Below, piece after piece: positions 27,120 through 35,959 of a stretch of DNA of 45,652 nt. Below the pieces are notes generated by a model, which had not been told where the DNA came from, did no database searches, and saw only the letters and a list, made by a program, of their open reading frames with translations. Numbering within the stretch: position 1 is the stretch's first letter; each line of letters starts with the position of its first letter. Where the stretch lies: positions 1-45,652 of the forward strand of contig DASTKH010000049.1 of assembly GCA_035716025.1 (NCBI GenBank). Reading direction: 5' to 3'. Made by a program: the position numbers and the translations under genes. The stretch comes from JADGHE01 sp035716025 (GTDB lineage: Bacteria; Pseudomonadota; Alphaproteobacteria; Rhizobiales; Xanthobacteraceae).

Positions 27120-28048
27120 GGGAAATTGTCCCGCGCACGCCCCATAAGCTCGATGAAGACGTCTTCGAGCGAGGGCTCGGCCCGGCTCCATGCGAGGCCC
27201 GGATCGCCGCGGAACGGAGCGATCGCCGCCTCGAGCGCCGCTTCGTCCCGACCCGAAACGTGCAGGCTGTTGCCGAAGGGAGCAACCATGTCGACGCCCG
27301 GCTTGCCCGTAAGCGCGCGGGCGAGACCGTCCGCGCCTTCGCCGGAAACCGTGTAGGTGACGAGCCGCGAGTCGCGGATTACCTTCTCGACGGTGCCGTG
27401 CGTGAGCAGTTCGCCATAGGCGATGTAGGCGATCTCGTGACAGCGCTCGGCTTCGTCCATGTAGTGGGTGGAGACGAGCACCGTGAGCCCCTCGCCGGCC
27501 AGTGCATGAATCTCGTTCCAGAATTCGCGGCGCGCCTTGGGATCGACGCCCGCCGTCGGCTCGTCGAGCAGCAGGAGCTGCGGGTTGGGCAGCGTGCAGG
27601 CGCCGAGCGCGAGCCGCTGCTTCCAGCCTCCCGACAATTCGCCGGCGAGCTGGCCCTCGCGCCCGTTGAGGCCGAGCCGGGCGATCATGGCGCGCGCGGC
27701 GCCCGCGGCATCCGGCAACCCGTAAAGCCGCGCGACGAACTCCAGATTTTCACGCACCGAAAGATCCTGATACAGGCTGAACCGCTGGGTCATATAGCCG
27801 ACGTGGCGGCGGATCTCGTCGGCCTGCGTGCGGATGTCGAAACCGAGGCAGGTGCCCTCACCCTTGTCAGGCGTGAGCAACCCGCACAACATGCGGATGG
27901 TGGTGGTCTTGCCCGATCCGTTGGGTCCGAGAAATCCGTAGATCGAGCCGCGCCGCACCTGCATCGAAAGGTCGTGAACGACCGTGCGGCCGCCGAAGGA
28001 CTTCGTGAGCCCGTGCACGTCGATCGCAATGTCGGCCGCATTCGTCAT
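27116..28048 (-). CDS. ABC transporter ATP-binding protein
   Basis: Cytoplasmic ATPase of the export complex, 310 residues from the ATG at 28048. Walker A is GPNGSGKTTT, the ABC signature ELSGGWKQRLALG, Walker B with catalytic Glu LLLLDEPTAGVD, and the switch His is in STHYMDEAE. The domain after residue 220 is the small C-terminal extension seen in drug and Nod-type exporters. Both gene junctions are ATGA overlaps, with the HlyD gene upstream (28045-28048) and the permease downstream, suggesting fixed stoichiometry. Confidence 0.95.
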   Translation of the reverse strand: MTNAADIAIDVHGLTKSFGGRTVVHDLSMQVRRGSIYGFLGPNGSGKTTTIRMLCGLLTPDKGEGTCLGFDIRTQADEIRRHVGYMTQRFSLYQDLSVRENLEFVARLYGLPDAAGAARAMIARLGLNGREGQLAGELSGGWKQRLALGACTLPNPQLLLLDEPTAGVDPKARREFWNEIHALAGEGLTVLVSTHYMDEAERCHEIAYIAYGELLTHGTVEKVIRDSRLVTYTVSGEGADGLARALTGKPGVDMVAPFGNSLHVSGRDEAALEAAIAPFRGDPGLAWSRAEPSLEDVFIELMGRARDNFP

Positions 28049-29019
28049 GGGCTTGCGCCGTCCAAGAGGACATCGATCGGCTGCCCAATGCGCAGCCGAT
28101 CCGGGTTTTCGGGCCGCGCCTCGACGAGAAAGACGAGCTTGTCGCGCTCCTCCCGGCTGTAGATGACCGGCGGAGTGAATTCCGCCGATCGGGCGATGAA
28201 ACTGATACGCGCGGCGATCTCGTCCTGGCACCCGTCGCAGCGCACACGCACCGGCTCTCCGACGGCGATCTGCGGCAGCACCGCCTGCGGTACAAAAAAC
28301 CGCAGCTTCACATGGGCCGGCGGCAAGAGCGCGATCACCGGACGGCTGGCGCCGACCATCTCGCCGACGCGATAGTAGACCTGCTGCACGGTGCCGGCCG
28401 CCGGAGCCATCACGCGGCGCCGGGCGAGCCGTGTTTCGGCCGAGACACGACGCGCTTCCGCCGCCGAAAGCGCTTCGCGCGCCGCCACGATATCCTCTTT
28501 GCGCGCGGACATTTTCGCCACCACGATCTGCCGCCGGATTTCGTCGAGCGCCGCCCGGTCGCGATTGAAATTGGCGGTCGCGGTATCGAGCTGGGCCTGG
28601 GATGTCACGTGGCGGCCGGCGAGCTCCTTCTGCCGTTCCAGCTCCTTGGTCGACAGAGCGAGAGCCGCCTCCGCCCGGCGCTCCTGCGCCTCGAGCACGG
28701 CGATCTCCTCCGTGCGCTGCTGGGGGTTTTCGAGCCGGGCGAGGCGGGCGCGCGCCTCGGCAACCGCCGCGACGGCGGCATTGAGCTCCGCCCGCTGCAG
28801 GTCGGCATCGAGCGTGAACACCGGCGCGCCTTCGGCCAGGTGATCACCCTCGCGCACGGAGAGCGACTCGAGACGGCCGGATTCGTCGGGCGAGAGGAAG
28901 ACGAGGTCCGCCTCCACCCAGCCTTGGTAGGACCGCTCGCGGGATTCGCCGCAGGCGGCGAGCACCGTCGCGGCAAGGCCGCAGGCGGCGAGCAATGCGA
29001 AAGCGCGAGCCCAAGTCAT
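28045..29019 (-). CDS. HlyD-family periplasmic adaptor, lipoprotein
   Basis: Membrane fusion (adaptor) protein of 324 residues. The N-terminus is a lipoprotein signal peptide: a hydrophobic stretch ending in the lipobox LAAC with the acylated Cys23. The first lipoyl half (LSVREGDHLAEGAPVFTLDADLQRAELN, split by an alpha-hairpin) is followed by a long coiled coil (about residues 75-185) and the second half with VMAPAAGTVQQVYYRVGEMV. A beta-barrel follows (VRVRCDGCQDEIAARISF) and contains two cysteines. It links the inner-membrane pump to an outer membrane exit channel, which is not encoded nearby. Coupled at both ends by ATGA overlaps. Confidence 0.92.
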   Translation of the reverse strand: MTWARAFALLAACGLAATVLAACGESRERSYQGWVEADLVFLSPDESGRLESLSVREGDHLAEGAPVFTLDADLQRAELNAAVAAVAEARARLARLENPQQRTEEIAVLEAQERRAEAALALSTKELERQKELAGRHVTSQAQLDTATANFNRDRAALDEIRRQIVVAKMSARKEDIVAAREALSAAEARRVSAETRLARRRVMAPAAGTVQQVYYRVGEMVGASRPVIALLPPAHVKLRFFVPQAVLPQIAVGEPVRVRCDGCQDEIAARISFIARSAEFTPPVIYSREERDKLVFLVEARPENPDRLRIGQPIDVLLDGASP

Positions 29020-29723
29020 CGCGCAGCCCCGCCGAAGATGAGATCAACCTGGGCACGCATAAGCGCCGCGCCGTCGAGCGGTTCGAAGCGGGCAAACAGT
29101 GCGTCCCAGACGATCGCGACAAGCGCCGGCGCGACAAGCAGTTGCGGAAAGCGAACCAGCGCGTCGCTCGTGAGTTCGCCGCGCGCATAGGCTCCTTCGA
29201 GGCCCTTGCGCAGCATCGGCAGCGCCCGCTGGATGATTTCGCGATAGTGCACCTGCGCGAGCTGTGGGAAGCGCGGCCCTTCGGTGAGAACCAGCCGCAG
29301 CACATCCTTGCGCCGAGTCCCCAGGACCTCACGCGCGAAGGTTTCGGTCAGCCGCTCGAGGAAGGCCCGCGCGGTGAGCGTATCGGCCGGCACTTGCCGG
29401 AGCAGGCCGACCACCGGTCCGAGCGAGCTGCGGACGAGTTCTTCGAACAGCGTCTCCTTGTCGCGGAAATGCACGTAAATCGTGCCCTTGGCGACGCCCG
29501 CCCGCCTTGCCACGTCTTCGAGCCGCGCGGCCGCAAAGCCGCGGGCGGAGAACTCATCGAGCGCGGCGGCGAGGATCGCTTCGCGGGTCGCGGCGCTTCG
29601 CTCGCGCCGCGTGGTCCCCGGCCCCGCCCGCACTTCGGCGGATCGGCTTTTGTCCCGCAGCGCGCGAGCAGCCCGCTTCGGCTTCGGCGGCCTGCGGACT
29701 CGTCGCTTGTCCGGCCCTTTCAT
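29016..29723 (-). CDS. TetR family transcriptional regulator
   Basis: Dimeric repressor of 235 residues from the ATG at 29723. After a very basic 40-residue leader comes the DNA-binding domain: TREAILAAALDEFSARGF, then the helix-turn-helix LEDVARRAGVAKGTIYVHF and KETLFEEL. The rest is the helical ligand-binding domain. The open frame extends to an ATG at 29759, but that codon lies inside the operator palindrome and about at the predicted transcription start, so 29723 is the better start. It heads the four-gene export operon and should repress it, releasing on binding an exported compound. Its stop overlaps the HlyD start (ATGA). Confidence 0.9.
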   Translation of the reverse strand: MKGPDKRRVRRPPKPKRAARALRDKSRSAEVRAGPGTTRRERSAATREAILAAALDEFSARGFAAARLEDVARRAGVAKGTIYVHFRDKETLFEELVRSSLGPVVGLLRQVPADTLTARAFLERLTETFAREVLGTRRKDVLRLVLTEGPRFPQLAQVHYREIIQRALPMLRKGLEGAYARGELTSDALVRFPQLLVAPALVAIVWDALFARFEPLDGAALMRAQVDLIFGGAAR

Positions 29724-29737
29724 CGGCGCGCTCGCAA

Positions 29738-29761
29738 ATATGACTGACCAGTCAGTCATAT
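29738..29761. promoter_or_regulatory. TetR operator palindrome
   Basis: ATATGACTGAC, a central CA, then the exact 11-base reverse complement. Such TGACTG...CAGTCA palindromes are typical binding sites in front of tetR genes. It begins 15 bases upstream of the tetR ATG and overlaps the -10 element of the operon promoter. Confidence 0.88.
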
Positions 29762-29785
29762 TATCCCGGGCAGACGGGAATGCAA
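29758..29785 (-). promoter_or_regulatory. Promoter of the TetR-HlyD-ABC operon
   Basis: On the minus strand TTGCAT (29785-29780), 16 bases, TAATAT (29763-29758). The -10 overlaps the end of the operator, as expected for autorepression. The leader to the ATG at 29723 would be about 27 bases. Confidence 0.55.
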
Positions 29786-29839
29786 GGGGGGGCCGCTACC
29801 GCCGCCCCCGGTCGAAAGGGAAAAGAAGGCCGATCGATA

Positions 29840-31459
29840 TTAGGCCGGCTCGACGGCCGCGCGCGCGGCAGCAAGCGCGTCGGGGGTATCGACGTCGAAG
29901 AACGCCGCACTGTCTTCGACCGCGACTTCCGTCACCGCATCGGGATAGGCACCGATGAGGTGACGCGCGCCGACGTCGCCCTGCAGCTCGCCGAGATCGT
30001 GGAAGAAGCGCCGCGACCACAGCACCGGGTTGCCGCGCTTTCCCTCGAAGGTCGGCACGACTATGAGGGCGCCGCGCTCGGGGTCGAACGCTTCGACGAG
30101 CCGATCGAGCAGCCGCTTGTCCACCTGCGGCATGTCGCCGAGGCAGATGAGCGCGGCGTCCGCCTCCTCCGGGAGGGCCGCAATTCCGGTCTTCACGGAG
30201 GTCGACAAGCCATCCGCATAACGCGGATTATGCGCAAACCGCACCGGCAAGCCGGCGAGCGCCTGGGCGACGCGCTCCTGCTCATGGCCCGTGACGACGA
30301 CGACGGGCGACGCCTTGGAAGCCAGCACCTGCTCGACCACGCGGCGCACCAGCGGTTTGGAGCCCAGCGTCTCGAGCAGCTTGTTCGGCCCGCCCATGCG
30401 GCGCGACTGCCCTGCCGCGAGCACCACGGCGGCCACACGGCGGCCCTCCGCGCGAGCGGGCTCCGCGCGCGGCTGCGGACGGGTCACGATCTCCATAAGG
30501 AGACCGCCGACGCCCATGCGGGCGATGTCGGCCCGCGTGACGGGCAGGCCCGCGAGCAAGCGCATCAGCACCCAGTCGAATCCGTTCTCCTTTGGGCTGC
30601 GGGCGCAGCCCGGCGCGCCCAGCACCGGCCGGCCCTGCAGATCCCCGACGAGCAAAAGATTGCCCGGGTCGACCGGCATTCCGAAATGCTCGATGCGGCC
30701 GCCCTGCGCAACGATTGCCGAAGGAATCACGTCCCGCCGATCCGCGATCGCGGAGGCGCCGAAGACGAGCACGAGTTCGGCACCGGCGGCGAGCACTTCG
30801 CCGATTGCCGCAGAAAGGCGCTCCGATTCGTGCGGCACGCGGCGCTCGGCGACGATGGTCGCGCCGGCGGGCGCAACACGCTCGGCCGTCACACGGATGG
30901 TCTTATCGATCACCTTGTCCGAGAGGCCCGGCAGAACCGTCGAAACAATACCGATCTTGCTGATACGGTAAGGTGCGACGCGGATCAGCGGCGTGCCGGC
31001 GATCGCCCGCAGGACGCGGTCGCGCACCGCGCGTTCGACCGCAAAGGGAATGATCTTGACCGTGGCGATCATCTCGCCTTCGACGACGGGCTTGTAGGCG
31101 GGCAGGGTCGCGAAGGTGACGGACTCGTCCACGGCATTGAGCCGGTCGATCCCTTCCGCATCAACGACCAGCACGCCGGCGGATGCCGCGAAGAGGTTGC
31201 AGCGACCGGTGAACGCCCGGTCGACGCGCACGCGATCGCCGGCCGCGGCTGCGGCGATTTCGGCCGCGGCGATGTCTTCGGCAACGTCGCCCTCTTCGAG
31301 GCGCGCCACCACGATCGTCTCGATGCCCGCGGCGCGCAGCGCCGCGATCTCCGCGGGACCAATCACCGTGCCCTTCTTGAGTACGAGACCGGGCGCGCGG
31401 ATCGAGTGCACGGCCGTGGCGCCTTCGGCCTCCGCAATAGGAACCGGACCGAATTTCAT
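29840..31459 (-). CDS. Molybdopterin-binding domain / MobA-like NTP transferase fusion
   Basis: Two-domain protein of 539 residues in molybdenum cofactor handling. The N-terminal 340 residues resemble the MoeA/MogA-type molybdopterin-binding fold (GIVSTVLPGLSDKVIDKTI, VPHESERLSAAIGEVL, LVFGASAIADRRDVIP). The C-terminal 200 residues are a MobA/MocA nucleotidyltransferase, with LAAGQSRRMGGPNK as the nucleotide-binding loop and CLGDMPQV as the metal-binding aspartate motif. It would attach CMP or GMP to the cofactor; for xanthine-oxidase-type enzymes the expected product is the cytidine dinucleotide form. Last gene of the Cox-like locus, with ATGA overlap to the XdhC-type gene upstream. Confidence 0.88.
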   Translation of the reverse strand: MKFGPVPIAEAEGATAVHSIRAPGLVLKKGTVIGPAEIAALRAAGIETIVVARLEEGDVAEDIAAAEIAAAAAGDRVRVDRAFTGRCNLFAASAGVLVVDAEGIDRLNAVDESVTFATLPAYKPVVEGEMIATVKIIPFAVERAVRDRVLRAIAGTPLIRVAPYRISKIGIVSTVLPGLSDKVIDKTIRVTAERVAPAGATIVAERRVPHESERLSAAIGEVLAAGAELVLVFGASAIADRRDVIPSAIVAQGGRIEHFGMPVDPGNLLLVGDLQGRPVLGAPGCARSPKENGFDWVLMRLLAGLPVTRADIARMGVGGLLMEIVTRPQPRAEPARAEGRRVAAVVLAAGQSRRMGGPNKLLETLGSKPLVRRVVEQVLASKASPVVVVTGHEQERVAQALAGLPVRFAHNPRYADGLSTSVKTGIAALPEEADAALICLGDMPQVDKRLLDRLVEAFDPERGALIVVPTFEGKRGNPVLWSRRFFHDLGELQGDVGARHLIGAYPDAVTEVAVEDSAAFFDVDTPDALAAARAAVEPA

Positions 31460-32148
31460 CGTCTCTTGCCTCCTTCTAGCCGGAGGGCCGCGGTGATTTC
31501 GCCCATGATCGCAATCGCGATTTCCGGCGGAGAGACCGCACCGATATCGAGGCCGATCGGCGCGTGGATGCGCGCGAGGTCGGCCTCGCTCACGCCTTGC
31601 TCTTTCAGTCGCGCGATGCGGCGCGCATGGGTCTTCTTGGACCCGAGCGCGCCGATATAGAAGCAGTCCCGCGCGAACGCGTGCAACAGCGCCGGATCGT
31701 CGATCTTCGGGTCATGGGTCAGCGCGACGAACGCCGTGTAATGATCGATTCCGAGCGGCGGCAGGGCGACGTCGGGCCACTCGGCGATTACCGGCACGTC
31801 CGGAAAGCGTTCGGGCGTCGCGAAGGCCGTGCGCGGATCGACGATCGTCACGTCGTAGCCGGCGATGCGGGCAATCGGCGCGAGCGCCTGACTGATATGC
31901 ACTGCCCCGACGGCCACCAGCCGCGGGGGCGGCACGTGCACGGTCAGGAACAGCCTCCGGCCTTCGGCCTCGATCATTCCGCTTTTGCCGGTGCGCAGCC
32001 GCTCCCTGAGCGTCTCCGAAAGCGGATCGCCGGCGACGTCGGCGGCCTTGACGAGGCGCTGGTCGCCCGACTCGACGTCCGTCACCACGATCGCCGCACG
32101 CCGTGCGGCGCGCTCGGCATTCAGTACGGAAAGAATGTCCAGTCTCAC
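31456..32148 (-). CDS. XdhC-family protein, Rossmann-domain form
   Basis: Maturation factor for molybdenum hydroxylases: XdhC proteins bind the cofactor, help its sulfuration and insert it into the large subunit. This 230-residue protein begins with GTG at 32148 and consists mainly of the XdhC C-terminal Rossmann domain: LVAVGAVHISQALAPIA for the nucleotide-binding strand, VTIVDPRTAFATPERF, then ALTHDPKIDDPAL, YIGALGSKKTH and IHAPIGLDIGAVSPPEIAIAI. The usual N-terminal XdhC/CoxI domain with its cysteines is missing and is supplied by the separate gene just upstream. Its stop overlaps the fusion gene start. Confidence 0.9.
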   Translation of the reverse strand: MRLDILSVLNAERAARRAAIVVTDVESGDQRLVKAADVAGDPLSETLRERLRTGKSGMIEAEGRRLFLTVHVPPPRLVAVGAVHISQALAPIARIAGYDVTIVDPRTAFATPERFPDVPVIAEWPDVALPPLGIDHYTAFVALTHDPKIDDPALLHAFARDCFYIGALGSKKTHARRIARLKEQGVSEADLARIHAPIGLDIGAVSPPEIAIAIMGEITAALRLEGGKRR

Positions 32149-32248
32149 GACACACCCCCGGCCGGCTTGACCTGTGTCCTTCGTTGTCGGGCCTCCGCGC
32201 GCGACCGCCCGGCCGCGGACGAAACGCGCGGCACGGAGCTTGCGACCA

Positions 32249-32572
32249 TCAGTCCACCCGCTCTACAAGCACGCGGATCGTGCCGCCGCAGGAAAGGCCC
32301 ACTTTCCAGGCAGTGTCGTCCGCGACGCCGAATTCGAGCAGCTTCGGCTTGCCGCTCTCGATCACGTCCATCGCCTCGGTGACGACTGCGCCCTCGACGC
32401 AACCGCCCGAAACCGAGCCGAGAAAATTTCCTTCCTCGTCGATCACGAGATTGGACCCGACGGGTCGCGGCGCCGAGCCCCAGGTCTCCACCACCGTCGC
32501 GAGCGCAACGCCTTTGCCCTCGCGCTTCCAGTCCTCCGCCGCTCTGAGAATGTCCTCGTCTCTTGCAAGCAT
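32249..32572 (-). CDS. XdhC/CoxI N-terminal-domain protein
   Basis: Stand-alone 107-residue version of the XdhC/CoxI N-terminal domain. The ATG at 32572 follows AGGAG by seven bases. Conserved parts are GVALATVVETWGSAPRPVGS, GNFLGSVSGGCVEGAV with the conserved cysteine, and the C-terminal GLSCGGTIRVLVE with a second. In full-length XdhC proteins this domain is joined to a Rossmann domain; here the partner is encoded separately 100 bases downstream, so the two proteins probably work as a pair on cofactor delivery to the Cox-like enzyme. The long open frame upstream of 32572 overlaps coxE and is a shadow. Confidence 0.9.
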   Translation of the reverse strand: MLARDEDILRAAEDWKREGKGVALATVVETWGSAPRPVGSNLVIDEEGNFLGSVSGGCVEGAVVTEAMDVIESGKPKLLEFGVADDTAWKVGLSCGGTIRVLVERVD

Positions 32573-32634
32573 GATGGTCTCCTCTTCCTCGCGGCCGGCT
32601 CCAGCACCCCGGCTGGGCGCAGACGATCCCGCCT

Positions 32635-33930
32635 TTATGCCACCTCCCGCAGCCACGCCCTCGGGTCGCGTGCGGTGCCGCCGTCCTGCGAAAGCGCGCG
32701 GCAAAGTTCCGCAACCGACTCGAGATTGTGAATGGGACGAAACTCGTCGACGTGCGGCAGCATCGCCCGGATGCCCTTTGCGCGCGCCTCGAACCCCTCG
32801 AAGCGCAGCAGCGGGTTGAGCCAAATGAGGCGCCGGCAGGAGCGGTGCAGGCGATCCATCTCGAAGGCGAGCCGCTCGTCGCCGTCGCGCTCGAGCCCGT
32901 CGGTAAAAAGCAGCACGATCGCCCCGCCGGACAGCACCCGGCGCGCCCACAGCTTGTTGAATGTGCGCAGCGAGGTCGCGATGCGCGTGCCGCCGGACCA
33001 GTCCATGACGCTCGCCGAGCACGCCGCGAGCGCCTCGTCGGGGTCGCGCTGCTTGAGCGCCCGCGTGACGTTGGTAAGCCGGGTCCCGAACAGAAAGGTG
33101 TGCACGCGCTTGCGCGCGTCCGTCACCGCGTGCAGAAAGTGCAGGAACAGGCGTGTATATTGGCTCATCGACCCGGAAATATCGAGAAGCGCCACGATCG
33201 GCGGCAGCCGGCTCCTGGGACCGAGATATTTGAGATCGATGAGGGCGCCGCCCGCCTTCATGCTCGCCCGCAGCGTGCGCCGCAGATCCATCACGTGCCC
33301 GTGCCGGTGCGGCGCGAGGCGGCGGGTCTTCACCGGCAGCAGCGACAGCGCCATGTGGGTCACCGCTTGGCGGGCTTCCGCAATTTCCGCCGCCGTCATC
33401 TGCGCGAAGTCCTTGCGCTGCAGAATCTCACGGTCGGAGACGGTGAGCCGCGCGTCGATTTCCGTCTCGCGCCGCTCTTCCTCGCGCCGATTCAGACCCG
33501 AGAAGAGCGCCTCCTGAATCCGCTGCGCGGCGGCCTGCGGCCTCTCCTGCCGGGTGGGCGACTTCACCTGCGGCAACAGCATCGCCATCAGCTGCTCGAT
33601 GAGGCCGCGCCGGCGGAAAAAGAGCTTGAAGGCCTGGTCGAACAGCAGCGAGTGTTCGTGCCGCTTCACGAACACCGCGTGCAGCGTCCAGTAGAAATCC
33701 TCGCGCGTGCCGACCCCCGCCGCCCGGAGCGCGGCAAGCGCATCGAGCACGGCGCCCGGACCGACCGGAAGACCGGCCGCCCGCAGGGCACGCGCGAAAT
33801 ACAGAATGTTCTCGGCCAGCCGGCCGCCCCCATTCCCGGTGCCGGACCCTTGTTCCCTCGCCCTCTCCCCTTGCGGGAGGGGCTGCTCCGAGCCGGAGGC
33901 GAGGACCGGGTGGGGGGTGGAACGCGCCAT
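32635..33930 (-). CDS. coxE: VWA domain protein, CoxE-like
   Basis: Partner of the MoxR-type ATPase CoxD in maturing the Mo-Cu or Mo active site of carbon monoxide dehydrogenase-like enzymes. The family core begins at RLAENILYFARALRAAGLPVGPG and ends after the C-terminal NLESVAELC. The VWA metal site (MIDAS) is visible as DISGSMS and later FTDGLERDGD. From the ATG at 33930 the protein has 431 residues, but its first 30 or so residues (GSEQPLPQGERARE and neighbours) are translated from an intergenic hairpin repeat, not from CoxE-like sequence. The original start may have been lost, or an unusual codon near 33835 may be used. A 126-base gap to coxD contains more of the repeat. Confidence 0.88.
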   Translation of the reverse strand: MARSTPHPVLASGSEQPLPQGERAREQGSGTGNGGGRLAENILYFARALRAAGLPVGPGAVLDALAALRAAGVGTREDFYWTLHAVFVKRHEHSLLFDQAFKLFFRRRGLIEQLMAMLLPQVKSPTRQERPQAAAQRIQEALFSGLNRREEERRETEIDARLTVSDREILQRKDFAQMTAAEIAEARQAVTHMALSLLPVKTRRLAPHRHGHVMDLRRTLRASMKAGGALIDLKYLGPRSRLPPIVALLDISGSMSQYTRLFLHFLHAVTDARKRVHTFLFGTRLTNVTRALKQRDPDEALAACSASVMDWSGGTRIATSLRTFNKLWARRVLSGGAIVLLFTDGLERDGDERLAFEMDRLHRSCRRLIWLNPLLRFEGFEARAKGIRAMLPHVDEFRPIHNLESVAELCRALSQDGGTARDPRAWLREVA

Positions 33931-34014
33931 CAGCAAGCCTGCGGTGATGTCGGCCGCTCGCCCGCCGCGCACCCGACGGTGCTCGCCGCCCTCTCCCGCA
34001 AGGAGAGAAGGCCA
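33858..34014. repeat. Intergenic hairpin repeats at the coxD-coxE junction
   Basis: Two copies of a CCCTCTCCC-type hairpin core lie at 33861-33881 (with a TTGC loop) and at about 33990-34010 (loop GCAA). They match the repeat family at the right end of the window. The first copy falls inside the start of the coxE frame, the second between coxD and coxE. Confidence 0.75.
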
Positions 34015-34056
34015 CCGAGCGCGCGGCAACGCTGAACGCCATTGCCGATCATAACC

Positions 34057-35001
<945 letters not shown>

Positions 35002-35088
35002 GCGCCCCCTACATAAGGCATCCGCGGGCGGTTCTCCATGCCGGGCCGGCAAGGGAGCCGCCCGGCGGGCGAAATGCGCCGATCCTGG

Positions 35089-35904
35089 TTAAGCGCCCTG
35101 CCCGTTCGCCACCGCCTTGGCGGTGGCGCGGCGGGCCATCACACCGACGAGATGGGCCCGGTATTCAGCGCTCGCATGGATGTCGCTCGCCATGCCGTCG
35201 GCCGGGATCGAAAGCCCTTCCAGCGACTTCGGCGAGAAGCGCTTTTTCAGCGCCTCTTCGAACTGCGGCACGCGGAAGACGCCGTTTGCGCCCGCGCCTG
35301 TGACAGCCACCCGCACTTCCGAGCCGCGCTTGGAGACGAAGACACCCGTAAGCGCGAAACCCGAAGCCGGGTGCTTGAACTTCTCGTAGCCGCAGCGCTT
35401 GGTGATCGGGAACGACACCCTGGTGATGATCTCGTCCGGCTCGAGCGCGGTCTCGAACAGCCCCTTGAAGAACTCGTCGGCAGCGATCTTGCGCTTATTC
35501 GTGATGATGGTTGCGCCAAGCCCCAGGCAGGCGGCCGGATAGTCGGCGTTCGGATCGTTGTTGGCGATCGAACCGCCGATCGTGCCGCGGTTGCGCACAT
35601 GCGGATCGCCGATCGAGGCCGGCACGGCCGCAAGACCCGGCATCACCTCCTGCACGATCGGCGATTCGGCAACGTCGCGGTGGCGCGTCATCGCGCCAAT
35701 GACGATCGAACGACCCTTGAGCTCGACGCCCCTCAGTTCGGGAACCTGCGAGAGGTCGATGAGCATGGCGGGCGAAGCCAGCCGCTGCTTCATCACCGGA
35801 ATGAGCGAATGCCCGCCGGCGAGCAACTTCGCGTCTTCCGCCTTCGCCAGCATGGCGGCGGCCTGCCGCAGCGTCGTCGGTCGCTGGAATTCGAATGCGT
35901 ACAT
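35089..35904 (-). CDS. coxM: Molybdenum hydroxylase FAD-binding (medium) subunit, CoxM-like
   Basis: Flavoprotein subunit that passes electrons from the Fe-S subunit to an acceptor. The 271-residue protein has the two FAD motifs of the family, AGGHSL near residue 30 and TIGGSIANNDPNAD near residue 108. The start MYAFEFQRP and the C-terminal AEYRAHLVGVMARRA segment fit CoxM/CutM proteins of this length. It lies 55 bases downstream of the large subunit. As with the other subunits, the substrate is not determined by this gene. Confidence 0.94.
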   Translation of the reverse strand: MYAFEFQRPTTLRQAAAMLAKAEDAKLLAGGHSLIPVMKQRLASPAMLIDLSQVPELRGVELKGRSIVIGAMTRHRDVAESPIVQEVMPGLAAVPASIGDPHVRNRGTIGGSIANNDPNADYPAACLGLGATIITNKRKIAADEFFKGLFETALEPDEIITRVSFPITKRCGYEKFKHPASGFALTGVFVSKRGSEVRVAVTGAGANGVFRVPQFEEALKKRFSPKSLEGLSIPADGMASDIHASAEYRAHLVGVMARRATAKAVANGQGA

Positions 35905-35959
35905 CCAAGTACCTCCGCTGAATTCTGCCTTGCCTCTCCCGCAGACGGGATGAGGTGAA

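Noticed and set aside
29786..29809. G-run/C-run hairpin between the NTP-transferase fusion and tetR
   Set aside because: The stem is short and no T-run follows, so I do not call a terminator.
29780..31660. Long plus-strand open frame opposite the molybdopterin/NTP-transferase fusion
   Set aside because: His/Arg/Asp-rich shadow frame; the minus-strand product has clear motifs.
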